Assembly (NCBI GenBank): GCA_007922305.1
Contig: ML677385.1
Span: forward strand, 7,218,336 to 7,282,335
DNA from: Dermatemys mawii
Lineage: Eukaryota > Chordata > Testudines > Dermatemydidae
Direction of reading: 5' to 3'
Length of the DNA stretch: 64,000 nucleotides
The position numbers and the translations under genes are program-made. Of this stretch, positions 10,822 to 22,429 are shown piece after piece. Within the stretch, counting starts at the first letter, position 1. The number at the start of each line of letters is the position of its first letter. Under the pieces are notes generated by a model. The model was not told the origin of the DNA and ran no database searches. It saw only the letters and a list, made by a program, of their open reading frames with translations.

Positions 10822-10969
10822 CACCGGACCCTCGCTAGAACATGGGGTTTGGGATCCATGTGCGGTACCACCTTACCATGGATTCCAATTAAGGTAATTA
10901 AATTTCACTATGACCGTGCTATATGTGAATCCGCGCTGTAGTGACGCAGATTATAGCGAGGGTCTGGTG
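10822..10969. mobile_element. Short mariner/Tigger-like MITE with TA duplication
   Basis: A 148 bp element starts CACCGGACCCTCGCTAGAA and ends TTATAGCGAGGGTCTGGTG. The ends are inverted repeats of each other with few mismatches. TA lies on each side (10820-10821 and 10970-10971). TA target sites are characteristic of the Tc1/mariner/pogo superfamily. No coding capacity. Confidence 0.8.
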
Positions 10970-11549
10970 TAGTAAGTCAAGAATCTAGATGAAATAGAAT
11001 GGAAATTGGCATAAAAGATCTAATGGCTGAAAAGACAATTTTTTGGAATTTCTAAAAGATTTGGCGTTCCTCTTTCTAAGCTCTAAATAATTAAAATTCC
11101 TCTTTGTTCAATTTTTGAAACTCTTAGCTAAGAATTTTGAAAGGATTTGCACTATGTTTGTAACGGTGTGTCTGGTGAGGGAAAGGGGAAAAAGGGTGAT
11201 TTTGTCATTCAGCATTTTCCTTAGTACTTGCATACCGTATTTGTGGCTGCTATAGGAGACCCCAAAGTAGACAAATCTCTGTTGACCAACTTGTGGAGTG
11301 GTCTTGACAGTCCCTGAAGAGAGTTCCTTCAACCTCTGTTTCAAAATGAGGACAAGAGGAGGAAGAGGAAATAAAAATGGGTGAGGGAAAATTAACAGAT
11401 ATCAGGCAGTAAAAATGTTAATTAATACTTTTATTGAAGTTATGAAATATTTTTTTAAATGTTGTTTTGTAACATCTTGGTATTAAAATATTTTAAATCC
11501 TTGTCTCTAGAATTTATTTCCATAAAAGGCTGTAGTTAGTTAGTAATAA

Positions 11550-11775
11550 GGACATAAGAACGTCCATACTGGATCAGACCAAAGGTCCATCTAGCCCACT
11601 ATCCTGTCTTCTGAGAGTGGCCAATGCCTGGTGTCCCAGAGGGAAGGAACAGAACAAATAATCAAGTGATCCGTTCCCTGTCGCCCATTGCTGGCTTCTG
11701 GCAGACAAAGGCTGGGGACACCATTCCTGTCATTCTGGCTAATAGGTCAATAAATGGCTATCCTCCATGAAAATC
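11550..11775. repeat. Dispersed sauropsid repeat, family not assigned
   Basis: The phrase CATACTGGATCAGACCAAAG, followed by GTCCATCTAGCCCACTATCC and further on TGATCCGTTCCCTGTCGCCC, is one I recognise as a very common interspersed repeat of turtles and other reptiles. I cannot assign the family from sequence alone; a SINE or LINE 3' region is possible. Ends are approximate. Confidence 0.65.
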
Positions 11776-13491
11776 ACTAAACACCAGTTGATCTTAATCA
11801 GCTATACTATTTGTTCTCCTGTTTTTTCAATCGTCACTCATTCCTGTTCACAAGCTTTAGAAGCTATTTTCACTATCAGTAAAGTGAGTTTGTCCGATGA
11901 CTTTCACAACCCAATTAGTTTTGTGGCCTAGAATTTTGCCTCTGAAAACATAACCGTTGTACATTTCTGAATTTTCTAGATTGCGCTGTTCAAGGTAAAG
12001 CCATCAAAATGAAATGAATTCCAAATACAACTGTTTCTAACTCAGGTGCATACATAATGTTGATATGTAGACCTTACTGGTTTGATATTAGTATGTGTAA
12101 ATCTTGGTAAAGGGGTGCGTATATGAATTCTGACTGCGCAAAGTGGCCTGTGTAAACAATATGTATGTTGCACAGCAGAGTAAATTACTGGTTGAGGATC
12201 TGAAAACAGACGTCTCTAATGATGGAGTTTCATTTATATTGCTTAAGTGCTGTGCAAGCATCACTGAACTGTTATGAAAATATTTAGATACATTGCTAAG
12301 CTGATCTGAAGTGATGCATTATCAGTCCTGGCGTATTGCTGTGATTTACCTTAGGGTAATGCTGAAAAGAGATTTGTATAGGACTGAAACTGTTTTCTTT
12401 AGCCTGGACACCTGACATAGTTATGACAAACCCTAATTGTTACCTTTCAGGCCTCTGATTATATGTGCTGTGTCTGGTGATAGATACTGGAGAGACTTCT
12501 TTAGTTTAGGCGATGAGCTATTACTTCTGAGGAAAATAATCACTAGTCCAAATCCAAGCAGTGACTGATTCTTCACTGAGAGTTAGAACGCTGCTTTCAA
12601 GCCAAAGCCTTTGTAAGGAGTCCCCTGGTTGAAGTGAGGAGCACACAGTTTTCTACATCCATTAGGAAGGAGTGGTGCTTAGCACTGCCCCTTCCCGAGG
12701 CTAAGTCATGGCCTCATTTCTTCCCTGGTTTGGGGAGCTGCAAGAGCAAACAGTCTCTTTTCCTTGGAGTGCAGGGATTACTATTGTGAAGGCCTTTGTA
12801 TAGCCATGCAGTGGGAGGGGAGCTTCTTTCTGACCAGCCATCATCTGGGCTTGGCTGGATAGGGATGCATTAGAGCGAAGAGACTGATTTAATATTGCCA
12901 TGTGGATCATTCCTTTTGTAGAGAGATAAGCATATTAAAGCCACAGCATTCTTAGGGTCTTCCAAGGAACTGTTACATAAACTGAAAAACACGCCAACGT
13001 TACTGGGCTCTTGTGTGACTTTCTAACTTTATTAACATAACTGGAACTGTCACCTATTCAGCCCTGCTCAAAATTTCACACAGTCATTCAGTTGTATAGA
13101 CTTCCCTGGCAATACTATGATAGTTCAGTCTGGATTAAGTATTCCTTAGCAGATGCACAAAGATTTATGTGTGGGACTTAAGCAGCGTTGTAGCAATACT
13201 TCTGAAATCCTCTTTAGCAGACTGAAAATTTTGAAAGAGATGTCACCCCTTCATACTTCCAAACTTATTTGAATTCAACAAAAGTAAGTTTTGGCATGAC
13301 TTTATCTGAAAATGCCAATATACATAAACATAGTCATTTATTCAGAAAGTTTTACCTTTTAGTAAACTTTACAGTCAATGCCAATTACCAAAAACATGGA
13401 AAATATGTTCTACAGACTAGAGAAGAAGTTTTATATATTTTACTCTTTTCAGCTTTTCTCATTTATGAAGGCAAATTGCTATTCCTTAGGA

Positions 13492-13815
13492 CACCAGTTT
13501 TCAACCAGCTGCCAACAGGTTTGGGGGAGGGGTGTCTCCCCAAATAAATCAGAAAGCAGGGCCAATGTTAGATTCCCTGGGTAGAAAGCTGATGCCCAAG
13601 ACATGTAAGGCTGAAGCCAAAGCCCAAGCAACTCAGCCTTGTAGGGCCACGGACAATTTCCTGCTTGCTATCCCTTAACTCTAGCCCTGGTTTTATCTAC
13701 TGGATATGTAGAAAAACAGATATTGTGGCAAAGGTGGGTCATGGAGGTTTTTATAGCATGTGGGCAGGGAGGAAGAGGAGGGGCTCAGAAAAAAAAAAAG
13801 GGCTGAGAACCCCTG
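13492..13815. mobile_element. hAT-type MITE
   Basis: A 324 bp element starting CACCAGTTTTCAACC and ending GGCTGAGAACCCCTG. Near-matching 8 bp duplications flank it: CCTTAGGA at 13484-13491 and CCTTCGGA at 13816-13823. Terminal phrases of the type CAG..NTTCTCAACC with 8 bp duplications are typical of hAT elements. It is an inverted relative of the element at 45656-46010, sharing the stretch with a short A or T run next to one terminus and the text on GGGCC and GGCTGAAGCC inside. Confidence 0.75.
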
Positions 13816-13949
13816 CCTTCGGAGGCATTTTAAAATGTCAGCTTCCCCTTTTTTGCTGGCTGTAAAATGCCTTATTGGGGCCTTCTGTGCTGCTGTCCTT
13901 TTCAACATAGACGCCATGGTCCAGTTTATATGCTGCGCCCAGACAGTGT

Positions 13950-14145
13950 CTTGGGTTTGTCTGCACTGCAGCGGGGAGTGAGTCTCGCAGCCTGGATAGA
14001 CAGACTCATGCTAGTGAGGTTCTCAAAGCTGAGATTGAGCCCCATCCGTACCATCCACATTGCCATTTTTAATGTGCTAGTTCGGCTCATACTTTAGGGT
14101 AGGAAACGTGCTTCCAACTCCAGCGTGGACATACACTAACTACAA
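13950..14145. repeat. Candidate Harbinger-like MITE
   Basis: GGGTTTGTCTGCACTGCAGC near 13950 and CCAGCGTGGACATACAC near 14120 resemble the two ends of the turtle Harbinger-like MITE group (GTCTACACT / AGTGTAGAC). I could not establish a target-site duplication, so limits and class are tentative. Confidence 0.4.
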
Positions 14146-15373
14146 CCCCTCCTCCAGGTCTGAGGGGAAATCAAATTGCAAGCTCCTTAAATCCACCCAA
14201 TCCCCTCCTTTGTATTCCCAGACAAAAATCTACAGTAACATAGAGTTGAGGTGGGGAGTACATATCAGTAACTTAAAAGTAAAAAGATTATAGGGCTGTT
14301 TTAATTCGCTGCAAATCAAGCATTGCAAATTCAGAAAATTCGGGTTTAATATAAACTTAAAAGAAATCCAACCTTCCTAAAGAATGGTAATGCATAGTTA
14401 AGGAACCCAGACAGAGTTAAATTCCCCTGTATTGATGCCATGAAGTAATCATAGAGTTATAATTAGTGTAAAATAGTGTATAATAGTGTTGGTAGTCCTA
14501 GACTAGATTAAACTTGTGGCATCACTTAGGGATAGAGTTAAAAAGACATAGGGTGATAAACTTTTTAAAGGAACCATTTTAAAATTAATTTTAACTAATA
14601 GATTAACTTGTAAATTCTAAAAAAAAAAAAAAGATTTTGTACCCAAAGAGTAAATGCTGTAATTTTGAAGAGGATGTGCTGTATTTTTCATATGTAACAA
14701 AGTAGTTGAATTCCCATTCTTAAGAGCAAAACTCACCCTTTACTATGGAATCACAAGCAGTGCTTCTATAATGTGTCATTTGGGCAACTGTCATCGGCAC
14801 AAGATAGACTCTCCTGAATATGCTCAAGGTTTGTTATTTACTGAGGAGCATAAACAGGTTTATGTGAAAAATTGTTAGTAAATAGCCCAAGAAAGATCTT
14901 AACTTTTTCTCTCTTCTCTATGAATTTAGCAACAATTTTTTGGTCATGAGCAGGCCATTAAGAATGATCTTTTAAATTTTTTTTAGTTTTTCTGGGGGTT
15001 TTTAGGGTTTTCCTTTTTTTAAAAAAAATTGCTCTTGAGTGAAAAATTGTGGCTAGCTTTAGTTTCTGTTTCAATCAGGAATTTAAAATAACTCTTGGGC
15101 TCCTCAGCCCACGCAACATAACATTCCTCACCCTCAGAATTGCTGACAGTTTATACATTTATAAACTTTTAATCTTTTAGTTAAACAGAACTTTATTTTT
15201 GTTGGTTCAACATGTGAATAAAACTTAGTTATTCTTGGATAAGTACATAAGAATGTCAAGTACATTTTGTACTCTGTTTTTCCTACTGCAAGAATATCTT
15301 GAGGAGCATTGTTTAAATACAAGAGAGAAAGAACAAAGACTGAGCATCTTATTAACTCACTTTGCCTTTTTTC

Positions 15374-15818
15374 TAGGGCTGTCAAGTAATTACAAAAATA
15401 AATCACGATTAATTGCATGATTAAAAAAAGTAATCCTGCAATTAATCACACTGTTAAGCGATAATAGAATACCATTTATTTAAATATTTTGGATGTTTTC
15501 TACATTTTCAAATACATTATTTTGAATTATAACACAGAATACAAGTGTACAGTGCTCATTTTATATTTAATTTTATTACAAATATTTGCATTGTAAAAAC
15601 AAAAGAAATAACATTTTCAATTCACTTAATACGAGTAGTGTAGTGCAATTTCTTTATCATGAAAGTTGAACTTACAAATGTAGAATTGTGTACAAAAACC
15701 CCCTGCATTCAAAAATAAAACAATTAAAAACTTTAGAGCCTACAAGTCCACTCAGTCCTATTTCTTGTTCTGCCAATTGCTCAGACAAACAAGTTTGTTT
15801 ACATTTGTGGGAGATAGT
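15374..15818. mobile_element. hAT terminal fragment, related to the fold-back element
   Basis: Begins TAGGGCTGTCAAGTAATTAC and continues with a text closely matching the left arm of the element at 34784-36387: AATACCATTTATTTAAATAT, GGATGTTTTCTACATTTTCA, TCTTTATCATGAAAGTTGAA and TACAAGTCCACTCAGTCCTA. Similarity ends near 15818, just after GACAAACAAGTTTGTTTACA. No second terminus follows, so this is a truncated copy of the same hAT family. The minus strand is the coding sense of the parent element. Confidence 0.75.
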
Positions 15819-17759
15819 GAGTTGCTTTACTCATGAAAAGTCTGTAGATAAAGTTGATTTTTCTTTTAAAGAAAGAAATCAGTCAAAGACTAGGTAACTT
15901 CCACAGTAAATGACACTGTTAACCAACGACAGACAGACCTACAATTAAAACCTCTAAAATAGCATATGCAAGCATTGCTCTGTATCAAGGTTAATGTGAC
16001 TGATAGTGCTTTAGTTAGATTAAAGGTGGGATTTCCAACTCCCATTAACTCTCATTGAAGCCCCGTAGAAATCCCAGTCTGAAGAAGTTTCATTTTACAT
16101 AGTGTTAGATTTTAACTTCAAATCATGGAGGAGAGGGAGTTGAAAAACATGCTACTGCAAAAGCCCCCTGAGGTGCGGTGGCTGACTGCCCCGGAATTCT
16201 TCATGGGGCTTTAAGGAGAGTACATGATAGAATGGCAGTTTGATCACCTTTTGCAAGCATTCCATGTATACGGTCCCCCTGACTTTGTGCCAGGTCAGCT
16301 CCACAGGCCAGAACTAGCCTGGAGCGGTCTGTATGGCTGATTACTGTCACCTTCTTCCCTTCTTATGAGGCCTATACTCTGGCCCACAATCTTCTCCAGT
16401 GATGCAATATGAGAACATCAAATGATGTAATGTTATATGCAAAGTATTCTGTTTTTGTGAAGCAGCAAGAAAGAATTTCAGCATCTCTTTTGGCTTTGTG
16501 CTAAGATTTAAGATGTCTGCACTAAAATGGTGTTTTATCTTGTATAGTTTGATGTTTCCTGTACATTGCTTATATATAGGAAACCTAAATAAGAAGGGAC
16601 TGTGGTAATATGAAAATATGCAATTTGAAGCTGTAAATATGTTTTGACCATTCATTATGATTTCAACAGAATTTGTGGCATGATTTCTAATTTTGGAATA
16701 AATATCAAAGGGGGAAGTATCCTGACATCTCTTTAGCATACTGCTAGTACTCTGGAAATGCAGCTAGGGTCTGATTCTGTATCCACTGAAGTCAATGACA
16801 ACATTGCCATTGACTTAATTTAGTACAGGATCGACCCCATATATAGGAAATCGTGTGAACACCTTACAATCTCGTCAGTTGTGACCTCTGTACATTTTAA
16901 TGGAATGTACAGAAGCTGATGTACACTAACAAAAATTGTCTTTTGAAGCTCATTTCCAGCAGTGCAGCACAAATATATGAATGTTTGAGCGCGTGGCAGT
17001 ATGTGAGCAACTGATCCAAATGTTTTGATTGTGGAATTTGGAAATCTCCAGTGTCCTCCTGAGTTACATTTCGCAATATGTTCTTGATTTGGAGGCGCTC
17101 GCCAAGCCCAGAATATGATTGTACACTGAAACTTAGGCTTTTGTATGTGAAAATATTTGGATGAAGTATGGGTATTTTAGTTTCAGAAAAACTAATTTGT
17201 ACTGCTGGGAACTTCATAGATTATTATTAGTCTATAGCAAAAAGGCAAAATAAGTTTGCTTGATCACTGTTTCGTTTAGAGAGTCGTAACCATGCCCATT
17301 GCATCCTTATTTAGGAAGCTTGTGCTCAGGATCCCAAGGCTGAGTCCATTATCTTTTATATCCTTGAAAATCATTTAGAGTAAAGAATCCTTAGGTAAAA
17401 TCCAGGGATCTAGAGTGGAATTTTCAAACACACCTTGGATACTTAACAACAACAACAACCACCACAAAATCTGAAGAAGCCATTCCTTGTTGTTGAAGAT
17501 CTAGATATCAGACTTCTGAATAACCAGAATTTTATATTGAACTCTGAAGATTGGCATATTCCCTCATGGAGAAAGATCAGACTCGTTTGTCCTCAACTGT
17601 GATTGCTTTCCCACCTATGGGCCCTCCACTGCTATTCTGTGTCCCACATGATCTAAGGCAGGGGGCAAGGGTCACTTGCTGGAGGATTCTGTGTACTTTG
17701 AAGTCCTTAAACTAAGATTTGAGGACTTCAATAGCTCAGATATAGGTGAGGTATATTGC

Positions 17760-17866
17760 AGGAGTGGGTGGGTAAAATTCTATGTCCTGCGTTGTGCAGG
17801 AGGTCAAACTAGATGATCATAATGGACCCCTCTGACCTTAAAGTCTATGAGTCTATGAGTCTAAGG
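17760..17866 (+). repeat. CR1 LINE 3' end
   Basis: TGTGCAGGAGGTCAAACTAG and ATGATCATAATGG, then TCTGACCTTAAAGTCTATGA and a repeated GTCTATGA tail. This is the characteristic 3' end of CR1 retrotransposons, which finish in a short tandem octamer-like repeat. The copy is strongly 5'-truncated, as is usual for CR1. Confidence 0.85.
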
Positions 17867-18444
17867 CTTTAAAAATTGTAACCAATATCCTGATCTGCAC
17901 CTGAAAATGGACAGGTAGTAAATGAAAAGCATAAATCATTCATTACATACTCCATATGTAACTGATACCCTACTAAAGTGATGGTTCTCTGTGTCCACAC
18001 TTTTAGCTTCCAGGTGCTTATCAAAGGTAGCTTCAAATAGGACACATTGTATTAATCAAAAAATCCTGAGGTTAGAAGGTCATGGATCTCTATGACATTG
18101 GAGAGGAATGTTCACCACTTCCAGGTCAACTGTAGATGATAAAAGGCACTTTGTAGTAAGGTCACCTGGCAACCCAGGAGCAGGCCTGGATCCTGAGTCC
18201 AGAATTGTGAACCACCATAGCAGAGGTTGGATATATTTAAAAATAAAATTATTAGAGGTTTAAAGAATGTATTTGGGTTTTATCAAGCAGCTGCCTCAGG
18301 CTTGAGTAATCTGACACATCTTAAAACAACAGAATTTAAAATTGGATATATTTATTTTCCTCTCTGCAATAAAATCGGAGTTTATCCCCAGTGGCAGAAT
18401 GCAGGGGGAAGGCAAGTTACATTTTAGAGTAGTGTATTTAAACA

Positions 18445-18580
18445 TCTAGGGTAGAATTTTTAAGTGTCTGTGTCTCTTAGGAACTTGCATCGAGTTGGAA
18501 GTCAATAGGACGTGCGCTCCTAAGTATCCCAGGTGTGTTTGAAAATTCCACTCTAGATCTCTGGATTTTTACCCAAGAGT
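18445..18580. repeat. Old palindromic repeat (MITE-like)
   Basis: GGGTAGAATTTTTAAGTG at the left and GTTTGAAAATTCCACTCTA at the right are inverted relatives, with CTCTTAGGAACTTG and CGCTCCTAAGTATC inside. The short text GAGTGGAATTTTCAAACACA at about 17413-17432 is a fragment of the same family. Related copies are at 6145-6315, 21673-21825 and 31280-31770. Confidence 0.5.
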
Positions 18581-21500
18581 TCTTTATTCTAAATGGTTTC
18601 AAGGATATAAAAGATAATGGACTCAACTTTGGGATCCTGAGCCGTCAGTGGTTTGGGAGGAATCCTTCCTTTTGTATCACAGTAATATCAAACTAGGAAT
18701 CATCTCTAAGAAAGTCAACCTAGAGGAAGGATGTTTAGGAGTGACCTGAAGGACCTGTGACATCCCTTCTGCTGTGCGTGGAAGTCTGTGAGTCTGTAGA
18801 ATCTGCATCTGAAAGAAAGGACCCCTTAAAGGATAGAGGCAAAAATTACCCAGATCCTATCTTCTGGCTCAGACTGGGTAGGACCTGCACAGTTGTGGGA
18901 TTGAGGGATGACTCTAGAAAGAGGAAATTGGGGTGATGGCTACAAAGGCCAAACAAGGCAGATGTCTGGGAATGGGGTGGGGGGACTTGGAAGGTGCCAT
19001 GTGAGGTGTTCAGTGGGGTCCCACAAAGCACAATGCGGGAGCAGGCACAATTCACATTTGTTTAAAAATGCCAGCAGGAACGTAGAGAGGAATCACCAAT
19101 AGAGAAGAACTGTGTGTGCACACATGTGCGACAAAAGGTCTAGCAATGGAGCAGTACAGCAGGCGGACAGGCTCGCTATAGTAAGGCTCACTGCTGCAGG
19201 AGCAGCTTGGGGAATCCACACTATAGGCTGGCTGGAGGAGGAAATGTGACTGAGGCAGAAATTGAGTTGAAAGCACAGAGTCTGGAAGGGCTTGCAGTAT
19301 TCCATACAGGGACGGAAAAGAGTTCCAGCCATGTCTCCATGACAGATTGGAGGAGAAGCTACTAGACTACTGGTTGTTGGGGTCTCTACTTCAAGCAAGG
19401 ATTTGTTGGCAGAGCTTATATCTCTGCTGCCTGTTCTTGTCTCCTTTTCCTTTCAGTATGGCTCTTTCATCCTCCTTGTCCTCCTTGTCTGCTGTTGGAG
19501 AGCTGGAATAAAAGAAAGAAGAAAAAAAAAAAAAAAAAAGAGAGAGCTGGGTATGAACAATGAGACAAAATTTCTGAGTTTCCAGGCCCAAAGAAGGGGA
19601 GGGAGAAAACTGGTGGAAAATGCATGGACTGGAGTTTACATACAGAACTTAGCTGACGGATCTTTTGCCCGGTTTCTTGGTGGGTAAAATCGTGAAGCAG
19701 TTTGACCTATGCTTGCTGTCTCTGTCTATAGGATAGCAGATGAGGGATGTACAATAATAATATCACCATCTTCAAGCAATTCACAGGACTTTTCATAATT
19801 TGCTGCAAAAATTGCAACGGTTGCATTGTTGGAGAGGAAGACTGCTCAGAAATCTTACTCTGAATTGCCATAAAAAGAAGGGGCAGTGCTTGGATACAGA
19901 TCCAGGCACTCAACCAGAAAGAAAAACAAAAGTTTTTTCTTTACATTAAAAGCACATCTAGCTTGGAAGAGTCAGATTCTCCCACATAGCCAGGTCCTTA
20001 CAGGGGTGCTCGGAACAAGATTTTATCTCCTCTCATGAAGCATTTTTAAAGCATCTGACCTTCTAGTAGCCAATAGAGCTGAAAGAATAATTGATTTTAG
20101 TATTTGGTTGGGCCACTCAGCTCTTGAAACACAAAGAGGCTTCATGTTCATAAAGTGTTGGGCACTCATCCATTGAAAATCAGACCTTTTTAAGATGTTT
20201 CATCTTAGATATAAAAAACCGGAGGCACCCAAAATCACTAATTACTTTGAAAATTTAGGCCAGAATATCAAATGTTTAGAAAAAGGTGAAAGGAATCATA
20301 ATTTCTCTGTTTCCAAGGCATGATACCTTTGAAAATATAGCATCTGTCCACTACTCAGTTGAGAAATTTGTGGAAGCTCCATGGCATACTCTTGATGTTT
20401 AATGCTTCCTTCTTTAAGCATTTGGAAAAGGTACACAAATTGCAGCCAGAAACCTGGGTTATGTTCCTAAGCTAGTCTCTCCAGTGTCTATTAGCATTCA
20501 TAATTAATTTCCTTTGTATCATATTTTCCAGAGATTCACTAATTGGTTGATATCATAAGCATACTGTGATTTGATAGTCTGCCTGAGTTTGACTATCTAT
20601 TTTATTTTTGTGTCTGGGGCTTCTTTTAGTATGACTTTTCCCAAATGGCTGAAGATTATAAAATATTTACATTACTACCTAAGGTGCTCTGGAAGAAGTG
20701 AGAGTGTTAAGTTTGTTGTATGATGCTTTGCAAAACTTAAAACTGGCTTCAAATTCTACTGTTGTCCATTTTAGTGAGAAGATTAGTTATGCCTGAGGTC
20801 ATCCAACCTATGTCTGTTTGCTCTTTCCAAACAGCCTGCTTCCTTTCAGAAGATGCAGTTTTGTAAATTAAAGTTTGTAAATTAAGAACGTAGCCTACCT
20901 GAGCTATTTCTGATGATGACTTGCTCTGAGAATATGTAAATAAAAATTTTTCAGACCTGACGGTAATCCTCTGGATTCACTCTTGGCAGAAAAGATGTTA
21001 ACGTCCACTTAGATTGCTTGTAAAATAAAAGAGATTAAGCAGATACTTGAAATAAAACATTAATACAAACAACTATAATTCTTAAACAAACAGTTATAAA
21101 AGTACAGTAGTTGTTCATACTTTCCTTGGACAAGATGGCAAAGACTTAGCCTTCCTTGGGGAGATTCACAGCAGCAATCTACTAGCTCACTGAAGTCATA
21201 GGATGAACTGTATTATCATATAAAAACAGCTTGATCCAATACGTATGTCCCTACTCCCCATTCAAAGTAAAAGCTCAAGACAAAGCACTGATATAAGGGA
21301 TAACCACCCCTGTAAGATTTGTCAATCAGTTCCAAAAGTTACTTTAATCTGAGACAGGGTGTAAAAGAAGAGACACTGCCGCATAAATGTTTCCGGATAC
21401 TAAGAAAAGCTGGCATTGGGAGGAAGTAAGAAGAAGATGGGTAGGTATTGTAAAACACAAAAGCACAATAGAATAGTGCGGGGTTGCCTATCAAATTAGT

Positions 21501-21672
21501 ATTTAACTCCTTTAACACATATGATACTTAATACTAGTTTCCAATAAGGGAGATGAACAGTAGATGATGTTTTTGAATCTACTGTATTCTTAGCTGTACC
21601 TGTGAGGGGACAGCAGATAGGCTGATATACTTTGTAACTTGCATGATTTGTGTTTCTCCATGTATTAATGTT

Positions 21673-21825
21673 AAGGGTAAAATTTTTGAAAGTTCCTAAG
21701 ATTTAAGAGCTTAAGTCCCAAATTCAAAAATGACATTGGAACATAAATCCCACTGAAAGTGACTTGAAAATGGGACTTGTATTCCTACATCTCTTAGGCA
21801 ATTTTGGAATTTTACCCTATGTCTA
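21673..21825. repeat. Old palindromic repeat (MITE-like), best copy
   Basis: The left end AAGGGTAAAATTTTTGAAAG and the right end TTTTGGAATTTTACCCTA are inverted repeats. Inside, CCTAAGATTTAAGAGCTTAA faces CATCTCTTAGGCAATTTTGG. The structure is a short non-coding inverted-repeat transposon of unassigned class. Confidence 0.6.
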
Positions 21826-22142
21826 GTATATGTTTGTATGTAACAGATACCATCTATGGCAGACAGCCTTGACTGGTGGTCTGACAACTTGTCTGTCTCC
21901 TCTACCCCAGTTGTCCTGGCCTCTGCAACTGTAAGGCTGCCAAACCATATGGCATTAGCACCCAGATGCTCCAATCAAATCAAAGCTCTATTGTGCTGCC
22001 ACTATAGAAACACATAAGGAGAAATATACCTTGAAAAATTTATGCTATAATGTTGGACAAGTTGCAATAAGTGGGCATTCTAAACAGTTGGTGGGAATGG
22101 AGAAAGAATAACAAGGATAACAGAGATAGGAACATGCAGTTT

Positions 22143-22429
22143 GGACTTGTCTTCACTGCCCTGCAGTTTGAACTATGGGGGCATGAGTAGCAGTGTGCAC
22201 CAAAGTGCTGTGGTGTAATTGCCCTATGTGGATGCTCTGGGCGTGAATTAAGAGGTTCCTAATTTGCATTAATGTGGTCCTGTTTGAAGAGGACTATGTT
22301 AATGTGAACTAGGAACCTTTCCCTTCATACCTGCAGTGTTCACACAAGGAAATAACAGCACAGCACTTTGGTGCAACACTGCTCTTCATGCTCCTGTAGT
22401 CCAAACTGCAGGGCAGTGTAAACATAGCC
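22143..22429. mobile_element. Long-inverted-repeat MITE (Harbinger-like)
   Basis: A 287 bp element. The left arm (GGACTTGTCTTCACTGCCCT, then GCAGTTTGAACTATGGGGGC) is the inverted repeat of the right arm (read on the minus strand GGCTATGTTTACACTGCCCT, then GCAGTTTGGACTACAGGAGC). Pairing continues through AAAGTGCTGTG to almost the centre, so a single strand could fold into one long hairpin. TTT flanks both sides (22140-22142, 22430-22432), a possible 3 bp duplication. Confidence 0.75.
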
